Shown here: positions 27,101 to 35,602 of the stretch, in pieces
Position numbering within the stretch: the first letter of the stretch is position 1
How the letters are laid out: the number at the start of each line of letters is the position of its first letter
DNA from: Clostridium septicum
GTDB lineage: Bacteria; Bacillota; Clostridia; Clostridiales; Clostridiaceae
Assembly: GCF_003606265.1 (NCBI RefSeq)
Contig: NZ_CP023671.1
Coordinates: 2,542,001 to 2,606,000 of the forward strand
DNA: 64,000 bases
Reading direction: 5' to 3'
Program-made: the position numbers and the translations under genes
The notes under the pieces: generated by a model
The model's input: the letters and a program-made list of their open reading frames with translations, nothing else
What the model was told of the DNA's origin: nothing
Database searches by the model: none

Positions 27101-27505
27101 TTAGATTTTATTATTTTTTTCTAAATCAATTATAAAATTACTATTTGGCATATAATAAATATGATAATTTTCTTTTGGCTTTGGAGTAAAATTCCAAGAG
27201 TTATAATAAAAACGTTTACCATCGATAGAAATAGTTCTATTAACACCTATTGATATATTTTCACAAGTGCCATTAAAAGTTTTATAGGAATCATTTTTTA
27301 TAATAGTTAAATCTTTTACCATGGGTATTACATGATATTTAAAAACTGAAATAGAACAATATACTAGTAGTAAAACTAATAAGTAATATCCTTTATTGAT
27401 TCTTTTTCTAAGCAACATAGAAAGTGTAAGGATGCTTCCTAATAATCCTGCTACAATTAAGGTTATATTAAATATTAATAAAAAATAGAAATACATAAGT
27501 CGCAT
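27101..27505 (-). CDS. Small two-helix membrane protein, unknown
   Basis: 134 aa. Two hydrophobic helices (residues about 5-30 and 40-55) are followed by an 80-residue, probably extracellular, part rich in Asn, Tyr and Ile (GKRFYYNSWNFTPKPKENYH). No family is recognised. The ATG at 27505 is preceded immediately by an in-frame TAG. The only ribosome-binding site is 31-40 bases upstream with a perfect hairpin in between (see 27506-27545). It lies between the HisC-like protein and a PHP phosphatase, on the opposite strand to the former. Confidence 0.6.
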   Translation of the reverse strand: MRLMYFYFLLIFNITLIVAGLLGSILTLSMLLRKRINKGYYLLVLLLVYCSISVFKYHVIPMVKDLTIIKNDSYKTFNGTCENISIGVNRTISIDGKRFYYNSWNFTPKPKENYHIYYMPNSNFIIDLEKNNKI

Positions 27506-27545
27506 CTAGTGAGCTAAAATATTCTCACTAAACTTCACCTCCTTT
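27506..27545 (-). promoter_or_regulatory. Ribosome-binding site separated from its start codon by a hairpin
   Basis: On the minus strand AAAGGAGGTG (27545-27536) is followed by AAGTT, a perfect 7-bp stem TAGTGAG/CTCACTA (27530-27524 and 27513-27507) with a 10-base loop, then G and the ATG. Folding would reduce the SD-to-ATG gap from about 32 to about 8 bases, the ideal value. Confidence 0.55.
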
Positions 27546-27757
27546 AAATAAAATCTATATATAAGATGTTTTTAATAAAACATCTTATTATCTAATTATA
27601 CTCCTAAATAAAAATTATAATAATAAATTTTAAAAAAATGTAAATTTATATAATATATGTATAATTATTTAGTAGATTTATATTGATTAGATTATATTTT
27701 TGAAAGAAAAAAGAAGGATTTTACTTAAGTGTATCGTTTTCACTAGGTATAAAAATA

Positions 27758-27780
27758 AGGAGTTTACTAATTAAACTCCT
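27758..27780 (-). terminator. Terminator of the PHP phosphatase gene
   Basis: AGGAGTTTA pairs with TAAACTCCT (loop about 5); on the minus strand it is followed by TATTTTTAT, 13 bases past the stop. Confidence 0.6.
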
Positions 27781-27792
27781 AAAAATTATTAT

Positions 27793-28569
27793 TTAAAACA
27801 ATTCAATTTTTCGTTTCTTAAAGTAAACTCCTTTTAGTTTTAAAAATTCACACATATCTAATGCAATTTTAAAATTTCTACCTATATCATTAGCAGTATG
27901 TGCATCAGATCCAATAGTTAAATATTTTCCACCTAAATCATTATATAATCTATAAATTTTAAGTAATGATTCTTGAGCTTTACCATTATTTAATCTTGAT
28001 GAATTTAATTCCATAACCTTTCCTTTTTCAAGAAGAGTTTGTACTATTTCAGCTATGGTATCTTTATATATTTCAATGTCAATTTCATTATCATCATAAT
28101 ATGAGTATCTACAAAGATAATCTATATGAGATAGTGAATCGAAATTATTATAAAGTTTTACGCAGGAAAGCATACTATCTAAATATTTTTGGAAATAATC
28201 CTTTTTAGGATAGTTGTTTTTACTAAGTTTACAATATTCACTATATATATCTGAACCGTTAATGTTATGAATAGAACCTAGAATAAAATCAAACTCAAAA
28301 TTTTTAGCTATATTTTCATTGGACTTCAATGTACTTTCAGATAGTCCAAGTTCTATTCCAAGTCCTAATGTATTACATCTAAACTTATTATATTCTTCAA
28401 AAAAAGCAGGAACATCACATCTAAATTCATTTGGATTATAATAATCTAAATCCATATGTTCCGTAATTATTAGTCCTATATTTTTATTTTTAGAGATTTT
28501 TATAGCATCTTCTATTCTCATATTACTATCTGTAGAAAATTTAGAGTGCATATGGCTATCAAAAATCAT
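27793..28569 (-). CDS. PHP-domain phosphatase, HisJ-type histidinol-phosphatase family
   Basis: 258-aa PHP-domain metal-dependent phosphoesterase. Motif 1 is DSHMHSKFSTDS (residues 4-15), followed by TEHMDLD (near 36), GIELGLSE (near 72), GSIHNING (near 98), SHIDYLCRY (near 147), ELNSS (near 188) and GSDAHTANDIG (near 220). These metal-binding His, Asp and Glu residues are all present, so it should be active. HisJ removes phosphate from L-histidinol phosphate, but many paralogues act on other sugar or amino-alcohol phosphates. Its nearness to a HisC-like protein is suggestive only. It has a GGAGGT site. Confidence 0.85.
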   Translation of the reverse strand: MIFDSHMHSKFSTDSNMRIEDAIKISKNKNIGLIITEHMDLDYYNPNEFRCDVPAFFEEYNKFRCNTLGLGIELGLSESTLKSNENIAKNFEFDFILGSIHNINGSDIYSEYCKLSKNNYPKKDYFQKYLDSMLSCVKLYNNFDSLSHIDYLCRYSYYDDNEIDIEIYKDTIAEIVQTLLEKGKVMELNSSRLNNGKAQESLLKIYRLYNDLGGKYLTIGSDAHTANDIGRNFKIALDMCEFLKLKGVYFKKRKIELF

Positions 28570-28723
28570 AAAATACCTCCAATATTTAAAAGATAGATAT
28601 AATTATAGCATAATTTATTAAAAGAAATATTTCTGTTAATTTTAATATATATTATATCTCTTGATAAATATTATTATTAAAGATAAAATTAATATTATTA
28701 TATTTAAAATAAAGGAGAAAAGA

Positions 28724-29065
28724 ATGAAAGAATTATTCAAAGTAAAAGATTTAGTTTTTTATAAAGAGGATTTTTTAGATGATATAAATGAATATGAAGA
28801 TATATTACCTATAATACAAGAACTAAGTAGTAATTTAGACTATGAAAAAATAGAGGTTGTAGATTTAAATGATTGTTGTGAAGAAACAAAGGAAAATTAT
28901 ATAGTAGAAATACCAGGTTTTTTAAATGAAGAAGACGAATTTTTAACTAAGGAAGAAGTTATGAAAACAGGAGAAATTCCAAAGGGTAAAATATTAGATC
29001 TTTTTGTTATAAGAATTTATAAATGTACTAAATGTAGTAAATGGATTATTGACATATTAGAGTAG
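28724..29065 (+). CDS. Conserved hypothetical acidic protein with a C-terminal CxxC
   Basis: 113 aa, soluble and acidic, not recognised. It has DLNDCCEET near residue 43 and YKCTKCSKWIIDILE at the C-terminus, which may bind zinc. The start at 28724 follows AAAGGAG; the ATG at 28661 has no SD and adds an AT-rich stretch. It precedes the TcaA-like and M23 genes by 17 bases and is probably co-transcribed with them, so an envelope-related role is possible. Confidence 0.6.
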   Translation: MKELFKVKDLVFYKEDFLDDINEYEDILPIIQELSSNLDYEKIEVVDLNDCCEETKENYIVEIPGFLNEEDEFLTKEEVMKTGEIPKGKILDLFVIRIYKCTKCSKWIIDILE

Positions 29066-29082
29066 GGGCGATTTAAGACTTT

Positions 29083-30330
29083 ATGAGAAATATTAATAAA
29101 ATAGGTATAAAAGTAGAAAAATACATAATTTCTTTGAAAGAAGATTTGTCTAACTTAAATAAAGAAAAATTGGGAGAGTTTTTTTTGAAGAGAAGATTCT
29201 TATTAATATCAATATTTACTATTGCCCTATTTGGAATTTTTTCTTTTAATTTTTTTATGACATCTAAGAATGAACTTATTAATGACTTAGAAATATCACT
29301 TAAAGAAGGGAAAGTTTATAGAATAAGTAGAAAGATAAGAGTATTAGAGGAAAGGCCTTCTAAAAAAGAACTGACTCCATTAGTTAATTACTATAATTAT
29401 GATTTAACTAAAATAGATGGAGTTATTAAAGATTTAAGGAATACAAATAAAGGTGGAGTATTCACATTAAAAGAAAATAACTTTTTATTTTTCGAGAACT
29501 ATTATTTAGAAATAATACCAGTATCCATAAAAGTAAATACTGACTTTGATAGTACTAAAATATATTTAAATGATAACTTATTAAAAGATAATAATAGTAA
29601 AAAAGGAGTTATTCCTGGAATGTATAAAGTAAAGGGGGAACTTGAAACTCCTTATGGAAAAGTCTCTAAGGAAGAAGAGGTTTCGCTTATGCAAAATGAA
29701 GAAATTAGCTTAAAATTAGATGCTATGAATATAACATTATCATCTAATTTTGATGATGCTAAAGTATATATAAATGATAAGGATACAGGAAAGATTGTAA
29801 AAGATATTAAAGACTTTGGACCTATTCCAACTAATTTAGATACTTATATTAGTTTAGAAAAAAATTTCCCTTGGGGTATTATAAAGAGCGATAAACTTAA
29901 AGTAAGTGATTTACCTAATATAAATATAAAAATTAATATGGTTAATGATACATTGGAAAAAAATATACAAGAAGTAGTAAAAAGATTTTATGAAAGTGTT
30001 TTTTTAGCATTAAATTCTAGAGATAAATCTTTAATAGTTTTAACTAATGATGATATAAAGGAAAGAATTTATGAAAATATAGAAAAGAAAACTTTAATTT
30101 TAAAAAACAATTACGAAATAAGTGAATTAAAAACTAATATAGAAAGTAGTGAATTTAAATATCAAGATGATGTTTATACAGCAAAAATAGTTGTAAAAGT
30201 TGAATATGATGTATCAAAAAAATTTATTCCTGTATACACAAAAAAACATGAAGATATGTTTTTAACCACAATGAAATACACAGGAAATGAATGGATAATT
30301 GAAGGAGTCCAAAAATTCAATTTAGAATAA
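29083..30330 (+). CDS. TcaA-like membrane-anchored envelope protein
   Basis: 415 aa. An N-terminal cytoplasmic stretch of about 45 residues is followed by one membrane helix (RRFLLISIFTIALFGIFSFN, near 50-70) and a large extracytoplasmic part. This has two related Ig-like units (VSIKVNTDFDSTKIYLNDNL near 140; ITLSSNFDDAKVYINDKDTG near 210) and a C-terminal NTF2-like domain from about 290 (VVKRFYESVFLALNSRD). This order resembles Staphylococcus TcaA, tied to glycopeptide response and wall-polymer retention, but without its N-terminal zinc ribbon. It ends 13 bases before the M23 gene. Exact role unknown. Confidence 0.7.
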   Translation: MRNINKIGIKVEKYIISLKEDLSNLNKEKLGEFFLKRRFLLISIFTIALFGIFSFNFFMTSKNELINDLEISLKEGKVYRISRKIRVLEERPSKKELTPLVNYYNYDLTKIDGVIKDLRNTNKGGVFTLKENNFLFFENYYLEIIPVSIKVNTDFDSTKIYLNDNLLKDNNSKKGVIPGMYKVKGELETPYGKVSKEEEVSLMQNEEISLKLDAMNITLSSNFDDAKVYINDKDTGKIVKDIKDFGPIPTNLDTYISLEKNFPWGIIKSDKLKVSDLPNINIKINMVNDTLEKNIQEVVKRFYESVFLALNSRDKSLIVLTNDDIKERIYENIEKKTLILKNNYEISELKTNIESSEFKYQDDVYTAKIVVKVEYDVSKKFIPVYTKKHEDMFLTTMKYTGNEWIIEGVQKFNLE

Positions 30331-30343
30331 ATGGAGTGATGTT

Positions 30344-31720
30344 ATGAAAAGTAAAAAGGTTAAATCTATAATTTTTATGTTAACTTGCGTTTTAACTTTA
30401 AATTATTCTGTAATTTGGGCAGAATCAACAGGAGACATACAAGAACAAATTGATAAAAATAAAGAGAGTATGAATCAGTTAGAATCTGAAAAGGATAAAT
30501 TAAATAAGGAGAAGGAACAAGAAAAAAGTAAGTTAGATGAAATATTAAATGATATAGATAGTAAAAGTAATGATTTAAATAAAGTTACTGAGGAAGTTAA
30601 TAACTATCAAAATAAAATAGACTCAATACAATCTGAGATTGATAATATACATAATAATATATTAAGTACTCAAAATGATATAAGTAATAAAGAAACTCTT
30701 ATAAAATTAAAAGAAGAAGAACAGAAATCAACACAAGAACTTTTAGATAAAAGACTTAGAAGTTATTATAAAGTAGATATGACGAGTCAATATATATATA
30801 TGGTATTAAAGAGTAAGAGTATAACTGAATTGTTTAATACCATGGGAAATGTTTTAAGAATTATGCTTATTGATAGAGAGTTAATTAATAAGGCAAAAGA
30901 GAGTCAGTATATATTAAACAATGAAAAGAAAGAATTAAATGAAAAAGTTGAGCAAATGAATAGAGAAGAAGAAGCTATTGTAGTAAAGCAAAATGAACTT
31001 AAGGATGCCCAAAAAGAATTTTTAGTAAAGCAAGAAGAACAACAAAAACAAATAAATAATCTAATGGCATTAGAATCAGAAAAATCAAGTTATATAGATT
31101 CTCTTTCAGATAAAGAAAAAGAGCTAGCCGGAAAAATAGGTGATTTAATTTCCTATAATAAAGACCTACAAAAAGAACTTGATGATATATTTGCTAATAT
31201 AAATAATAATAATAACAGCAACAATTCAGGAAATAGTAATTCTAATAATGTGAATAGTGGGAATTCTGAATCATCAGGAAATAGTAATTCTAATAATGTG
31301 AATAGTGGGAATTCTGAATCATCAGGAAATTCATCAGAAGAGAGTTTTTTAAGACCTGGCGTTGGAGTGATAACTGATGAATATGGTCCTAGAATAAATC
31401 CAGTAACAGGAGAGAGTGGGTTTCATACAGGGGTAGATTTAGGAGATGCTTATGGGGCACCAGTTAAGGCAGCTAAAAGTGGAACAGTAGACTATTCAGG
31501 GTGGATTTCTGGTTATGGAAATACAATTATAATCAATCATGGGAATGGGGTACAAACTTTATATGCACATAATAGTGAATTATTAGTGGATGTTGGACAA
31601 ACAGTTTCAAGGGGGCAAACTATAGCGAAGGTTGGCTCAACGGGTATGAGTACAGGACCACATATACATTGGGAAATAAGAATTAATGGTCAACATGTAA
31701 GTCCTATGGGATATGTTTAG
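30344..31720 (+). CDS. Peptidoglycan hydrolase/activator: coiled coil plus M23 LytM domain
   Basis: 458-aa secreted protein like EnvC/PcsB-type hydrolases. A signal peptide (residues 1-27, cut after VIWAES region) leads into about 230 residues of coiled coil (EKDKLNKEKEQEKSKLDEIL). An Asn/Ser/Gly-rich linker follows with two 16-residue repeats. The LytM/M23 domain runs from about residue 345: GFHTGVDLG holds the first zinc His and Asp, and TGPHIHWEI the HxH pair, so all metal ligands are present. This implies active endopeptidase, with the coiled coil as a regulatory arm. It is co-transcribed with the TcaA-like gene. Confidence 0.9.
   Translation: MKSKKVKSIIFMLTCVLTLNYSVIWAESTGDIQEQIDKNKESMNQLESEKDKLNKEKEQEKSKLDEILNDIDSKSNDLNKVTEEVNNYQNKIDSIQSEIDNIHNNILSTQNDISNKETLIKLKEEEQKSTQELLDKRLRSYYKVDMTSQYIYMVLKSKSITELFNTMGNVLRIMLIDRELINKAKESQYILNNEKKELNEKVEQMNREEEAIVVKQNELKDAQKEFLVKQEEQQKQINNLMALESEKSSYIDSLSDKEKELAGKIGDLISYNKDLQKELDDIFANINNNNNSNNSGNSNSNNVNSGNSESSGNSNSNNVNSGNSESSGNSSEESFLRPGVGVITDEYGPRINPVTGESGFHTGVDLGDAYGAPVKAAKSGTVDYSGWISGYGNTIIINHGNGVQTLYAHNSELLVDVGQTVSRGQTIAKVGSTGMSTGPHIHWEIRINGQHVSPMGYV
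31226..31321 (+). repeat. 48-bp tandem repeat in the hydrolase linker
   Basis: Two copies in tandem (31226-31273 and 31274-31321) plus the first 9 bases of a third. Each encodes SGNSNSNNVNSGNSES. They look identical at the DNA level, so copy number may vary between strains. Confidence 0.9.
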
Positions 31721-31734
31721 TATTATTTTATAAA

Positions 31735-31797
31735 AAAAGGATATCTTAAAATGAGGCATAAAATTTAGTCTAAAGATCATTTTGAGAGTATCCTTTT
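31735..31797 (+). terminator. Terminator of the M23 gene
   Basis: AAAAGGATATCTTAAAATGA pairs with TCATTTTGAGAGTATCC and the following TTTT, with small mismatches and a 22-base loop, 15 bases after the stop. Confidence 0.65.
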
Positions 31798-31802
31798 AAA
31801 AA

Positions 31803-31925
31803 ATAAAAAACCTGCACAATTACTTGCACAGGTTAAAGGGTTTATGTTCATTTAAGAAAGGGAATAAATGAACATGTTGTGGGGTTTTATTATAACTCTC
31901 TTAGTAAAATACTAAGTAGAGTGGT
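31803..31925 (-). ncRNA. Candidate structured small RNA with C-rich loops and its own terminator
   Basis: Read on the minus strand: hairpin A (31922-31895) pairs ACTCT/AGAGT and TTAGTA-type arms around UUU. Next comes AAAACCCC, then hairpin B with an 11-bp perfect stem (31875-31865 with 31854-31844) whose 10-base loop is UUCCCUUUCU. AAACCCUUU follows, then an intrinsic terminator AACCUGUGCAA/UUGUGCAGGUU plus six U. Exposed UUCCC/CCCC segments are typical of Gram-positive sRNAs that pair with Shine-Dalgarno sequences (as in RsaE/RoxS). No ORF of note lies in 31721-32137. The assignment is structural inference. Confidence 0.6.
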
Positions 31926-32137
31926 ATGGGCTTATTTATAAAATATTTTGAATTGGTTATATTTACAATTAATATTATAAAACAAAATTTGATAAAATCC
32001 AATAGTTTTTGTAAAATTTATCGAAAATAAATGATTTTTTGAAATTTATGTTTAATGTGTTAAATAAAAATCATTAAATGGTAAAAAATGTTTTGATAAT
32101 ATTTGTTAAATAATAAATATTAAAAGGAGGTATAAAT

Positions 32138-32350
32138 ATGATTCAATTTAAAAAAGACGAACTTTTAAAAGATACACCAGAATATGAAAATTATAGCGAT
32201 AATGAAGTTGCTTTATCAATAGAAGAAATGAAAGAGTTAGGAATGTTAAGTTGTGGTGGTTGTTGTCAGAAAAAAGGTGAAAATGGTAAGAAAAGCTGTT
32301 GCAAGAACAAAAAAAGCGATAAAAACTCAGGCTGTTGTAGAAATAAGTAA
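32138..32350 (+). CDS. Small cysteine-rich protein, unknown
   Basis: 70 aa. An acidic N-terminal half (LKDTPEYENYSDNEVALSIEEMKELG) is followed by a basic Cys-rich tail: SCGGCCQKK, KSCCKNKK, SGCC (seven Cys in the last 32 residues). It has a perfect AAAGGAGG 7 bases before ATG, and 32041-32137 upstream is AT-rich. The bipartite layout suggests either a metal-binding protein or a peptide precursor with leader and core. No maturase gene adjoins, so metal binding is the simpler reading. Confidence 0.65.
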   Translation: MIQFKKDELLKDTPEYENYSDNEVALSIEEMKELGMLSCGGCCQKKGENGKKSCCKNKKSDKNSGCCRNK

Positions 32351-32472
32351 AAAATTATGATTATAAAATATATTTATTTCAATAATTTTATTGTATAATA
32401 AAGTTGTCATTAAATGTCGTTATATAAATGGAGTGTGGATTAACAATAAAAGTATTTAGGAGGTGTGTAACC

Positions 32473-33279
32473 ATGGCTAAACCTAGCATATTCAGTAAAG
32501 AGTATAATAGTCATATGAAAAAGAGAAAAAGAAATAGAAATATTTTAATTTCTAGTATAATATTATTAGTCATCATTGGTTTGGGAGTATTTAAATTTAA
32601 CGAAAAGTTAATAAGTTTTTCAGATATTAAAATGAAAATTCAAAGTTTATTTAATAAAGGTGAAGAAACTTTAGATGAAAAAAACAAAGATACAGAGGTT
32701 ATACATCCCAATATAGATGAACAAGTGAAAGAAGAAAGTAAAAAAGATGAAAAAAAAATATTAGAATTATCAATAAATGGTGATAGAAAATTAAAGATGG
32801 AGTATGAAGAAAAAGATAATAAACGTACATTTAAAGATATAGTAGAAATGCCACAAGGAATTTATTATGATATTAGTCCATTAAAGGAGTTTTTACTTAT
32901 AATAGATGAAAATCAAAATATTAATTTGTTTAATACAAAAGGTGAGGCAAAAAATATAACTAGCCCCACTTATGTTGCCCCTAATGGAGAAAAATTTGAA
33001 AAAGATACTATTTTGAAAATTTATAAAGAGCATATATGGAATAAAGATGCTAAGTTTATAAGTAATACAAAAGTTGCATATATAAGTAATATTCCTTATT
33101 TCGGTTACAATCTTAATAAGTATATATGGATAGTAGATATTCAAAATAATACACACACAACATTATGGAATTCTAAAGCTAAAGATATAGAGTTTTTAGG
33201 TCATAGTGATAAGGGGTTAGAGGTTACTATTAATGGTAATAAAAAATACATAAATGATAATGGACAATTGATTAATTAA
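32473..33279 (+). CDS. Membrane-anchored hypothetical protein upstream of tig
   Basis: 268 aa. A basic N-terminus with one membrane helix (ILISSIILLVIIGLGVF, near residues 24-40), a Glu/Lys-rich linker to about 100, and a C-terminal part with repeated beta-strand-like segments (LLIIDENQNINLFNTKGEAK; KYIWIVDIQNNTHTTLWNSK) reminiscent of a small propeller. Not recognised further. The start at 32473 follows AGGAGGTGTG; the ATG at 32428 lies before it. It is separated from tig by a promoter, so it is probably monocistronic. Confidence 0.6.
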   Translation: MAKPSIFSKEYNSHMKKRKRNRNILISSIILLVIIGLGVFKFNEKLISFSDIKMKIQSLFNKGEETLDEKNKDTEVIHPNIDEQVKEESKKDEKKILELSINGDRKLKMEYEEKDNKRTFKDIVEMPQGIYYDISPLKEFLLIIDENQNINLFNTKGEAKNITSPTYVAPNGEKFEKDTILKIYKEHIWNKDAKFISNTKVAYISNIPYFGYNLNKYIWIVDIQNNTHTTLWNSKAKDIEFLGHSDKGLEVTINGNKKYINDNGQLIN

Positions 33280-33306
33280 CATATAAAAAATTAACCAAAC
33301 AAATAT

Positions 33307-33336
33307 TTGAAAAGAATTATGACTATATGTTATAAT
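33307..33336 (+). promoter_or_regulatory. Promoter of tig
   Basis: -35 TTGAAA (33307-33312), 18-base spacer, -10 TATAAT (33331-33336), about 50 bases before the start codon. Confidence 0.6.
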
Positions 33337-33389
33337 AACTTAGTTATATGAAATATGATAGTATTTACTATTTTAGGAGGAAGAATACA

Positions 33390-34670
33390 ATGGAAGCTAA
33401 AATGGAAAAAATAGACACTAATGTTGTTAAGTTTGAGGTTACAGTAGAAGCTAAGAAATTTCAAGAGGCTTTAAATAAAGCTTACAATAAGAATGCAAAA
33501 CACTTTAACGTACCAGGATTCAGAAAAGGAAAAGTTCCTATGGCTATTGTTAAAAAGTATTATGGAGTAGGAGTTTTAATTGAAGATGCAGTTAACTTTG
33601 CTATAGAATCTTCATATCCAGAAGTATTAAAAGAAAATAACATAATACCAGTTGATTATCCAAAGGTAGATATTTTAACAGCAGAAGAAGGAAAAGACTT
33701 TGTTTACACTGCAGAGGTTACTATATATCCAGAAGTTCAATTAGGCGAATATAAGGGATTAAAGGTTGAAAAAGCAAGTTATAGCGTTTCAGAAGATGAA
33801 GTTAATGCAAAATTAAAAGAAATGCAAGAAAAAAATGCTAGAATAGAAAGCAAAGAAGATGGAGCTATAGAAAAAGGAAACCTAGCTGTAATCGACTTTA
33901 AAGGATATGTTGATGGAGAAGCATTCCAAGGTGGAGAAGGCTCTGATTATACACTAGAAATAGGTTCAGGTACATTTATAGATAACTTTGAAGATCAATT
34001 AGTTGGAGCGAAGACTGGGGATAAAGTTGAAGTTAACGTAACATTCCCAGAAAACTATGGTAAGGAAGAATTAAATGGAAAGCCTGCAAAGTTTGAAGTA
34101 ACTGTAAAAGATATAAAGGTAAAAGAATTACCAGAACTAGATGATGAATTTGCAAAAGAAGTTTCAGAATTCGACACTTTAGCAGAAGTTAAAGAAGATA
34201 TAACTAAAAAGCTTGAAGAAGCTAATAAAGCTAGAGAAGAAAAAGAATATGAAGAAGCAATAATAAGTGCTGTTGTTGCAAATGCTAAAATTGATGTTCC
34301 AGAAGTTATGATTAACAAGGAAATAGATTCAATGGTTAAAAATCTTGAACAAAGACTTCAATATCAAGGATTAACTTTAGAACAATACTTCCAATTCACT
34401 GGAACTGATGCATCTAAAATGAGAGATTATATGAAAGAAAATGCAGAAAAGAAAGTAAGAACTGACTTAGTTTTAGAAGCTGTAGAAAAAGCTGAAAATA
34501 TAGAAGTTACTGAAGAAGAACTAAGAACTAGAGCAGAAGAAGTAGCTAAAATGTACTCAGCTGGAGACGAAAAAATGATAAACTTACTTCTTGAAAATCA
34601 AAAAGAAGCTTTAACAACTGATGTTAAGGCAGGAAAGACTGTTAAATTCTTAGTTGAAAATAATAAATAA
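33390..34670 (+). CDS. tig: Trigger factor
   Basis: Ribosome-bound chaperone and peptidyl-prolyl isomerase, 426 aa. The N-terminal ribosome-binding domain carries [20 protein letters not shown] (the GFRxGKxP signature, near residue 43). The FKBP-like PPIase domain is at about 150-240 ([20 protein letters not shown]). The helical chaperone domain runs from about 250 to the end. The start at 33390 follows TTAGGAGG; the ATG at 33348 is upstream of it. tig-clpP-clpX order is common in Firmicutes. Confidence 0.96.
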   Translation: MEAKMEKIDTNVVKFEVTVEAKKFQEALNKAYNKNAKHFNVPGFRKGKVPMAIVKKYYGVGVLIEDAVNFAIESSYPEVLKENNIIPVDYPKVDILTAEEGKDFVYTAEVTIYPEVQLGEYKGLKVEKASYSVSEDEVNAKLKEMQEKNARIESKEDGAIEKGNLAVIDFKGYVDGEAFQGGEGSDYTLEIGSGTFIDNFEDQLVGAKTGDKVEVNVTFPENYGKEELNGKPAKFEVTVKDIKVKELPELDDEFAKEVSEFDTLAEVKEDITKKLEEANKAREEKEYEEAIISAVVANAKIDVPEVMINKEIDSMVKNLEQRLQYQGLTLEQYFQFTGTDASKMRDYMKENAEKKVRTDLVLEAVEKAENIEVTEEELRTRAEEVAKMYSAGDEKMINLLLENQKEALTTDVKAGKTVKFLVENNK

Positions 34671-34719
34671 GAGTTTAAAAATATAAATATAAGTTAAAAA
34701 TAATAAATAGAATTTTAGA

Positions 34720-34752
34720 TAATTGCCAGAAAATTTTTCTGGCAATTATTTC
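34720..34752 (+). terminator. tig terminator
   Basis: AATTGCCAGAAAA pairs with TTTTCTGGCAATT, followed by ATTT, so clpP has its own transcript. Confidence 0.7.
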
Positions 34753-34970
34753 AAATAATATATTAACAAAATAAAAAAAAAATTATATAATTTAGTATAA
34801 TTACTTTTTTATTTTTGGGATATAGTATAAAGGTAAACTATGATTCAGAAATATTAAACTCATAAATATCACAATAACTATAATGTAGGATATTTATATT
34901 TAAGATTATAATATATTATGTTTATAATTTTAATTAAGAGGGTAAAAAGTAGAGAAGGAGGGAATAAAAA

Positions 34971-35573
34971 ATGAGTTTAGTTCCAATGGTTGTAGAACAA
35001 ACTAGCAGAGGGGAAAGATCTTACGATATTTTTTCAAGATTATTAAAAGATAGAATCATAATGCTAAGTGGAGAGATAAATGATACAACTGCAAACTTAG
35101 TTGTTTCACAATTGTTATTCTTAGAAAGTGAAGATCCAGATAAAGATATTTATATTTACATAAATAGTCCTGGAGGATCAATTACAGCAGGAATGGCTAT
35201 TTATGATACTATGCAGTATATAAAACCAGATGTATCTACTATATGTATAGGAATGGCGGCATCAATGGGGTCATTTTTACTTTCATCAGGTGCAAAAGGT
35301 AAGAGATTTGCATTACCAAATAGTGAAATTATGATTCATCAACCTTTAGGTGGATTCCAAGGTCAAGCAACAGACTTTGATATTCATGCTAAGAGAATTT
35401 TAAAAATTAAAGATTCATTAAATAGAATTTTGAGTGAAAATACTAATCAACCTATAGAAAAGATAAAGGCTGATGTTGAGAGAGATTATTTTATGTCAGC
35501 AGAAGAAGCTATGAATTATGGGTTAGTAGATAAAGTAATTACTAAAAAGGAAAAAGGTAGTGATAATAAATAA
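34971..35573 (+). CDS. clpP: ATP-dependent Clp protease proteolytic subunit
   Basis: 200-aa serine peptidase forming the tetradecameric chamber that works with ClpX (next gene) and ClpC. Catalytic Ser is in [12 protein letters not shown] (near residue 98), His in MIHQPLGG (near 123), and the Asp near 172 (VERDYF). [16 protein letters not shown] is the oxyanion strand. It has an AAGGAGGG site. The 218-base upstream gap contains no CtsR box I can find, unlike clpB. It is followed 29 bases later by clpX. Confidence 0.97.
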   Translation: MSLVPMVVEQTSRGERSYDIFSRLLKDRIIMLSGEINDTTANLVVSQLLFLESEDPDKDIYIYINSPGGSITAGMAIYDTMQYIKPDVSTICIGMAASMGSFLLSSGAKGKRFALPNSEIMIHQPLGGFQGQATDFDIHAKRILKIKDSLNRILSENTNQPIEKIKADVERDYFMSAEEAMNYGLVDKVITKKEKGSDNK

Positions 35574-35602
35574 CTCTATCTTAACCTGAGTGAGGTGAAT
35601 TT

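Noticed and set aside
31226..31321. Tandem repeat considered as CRISPR
   Set aside because: The two units abut without spacers and lie in frame inside a coding linker; no cas genes are present.
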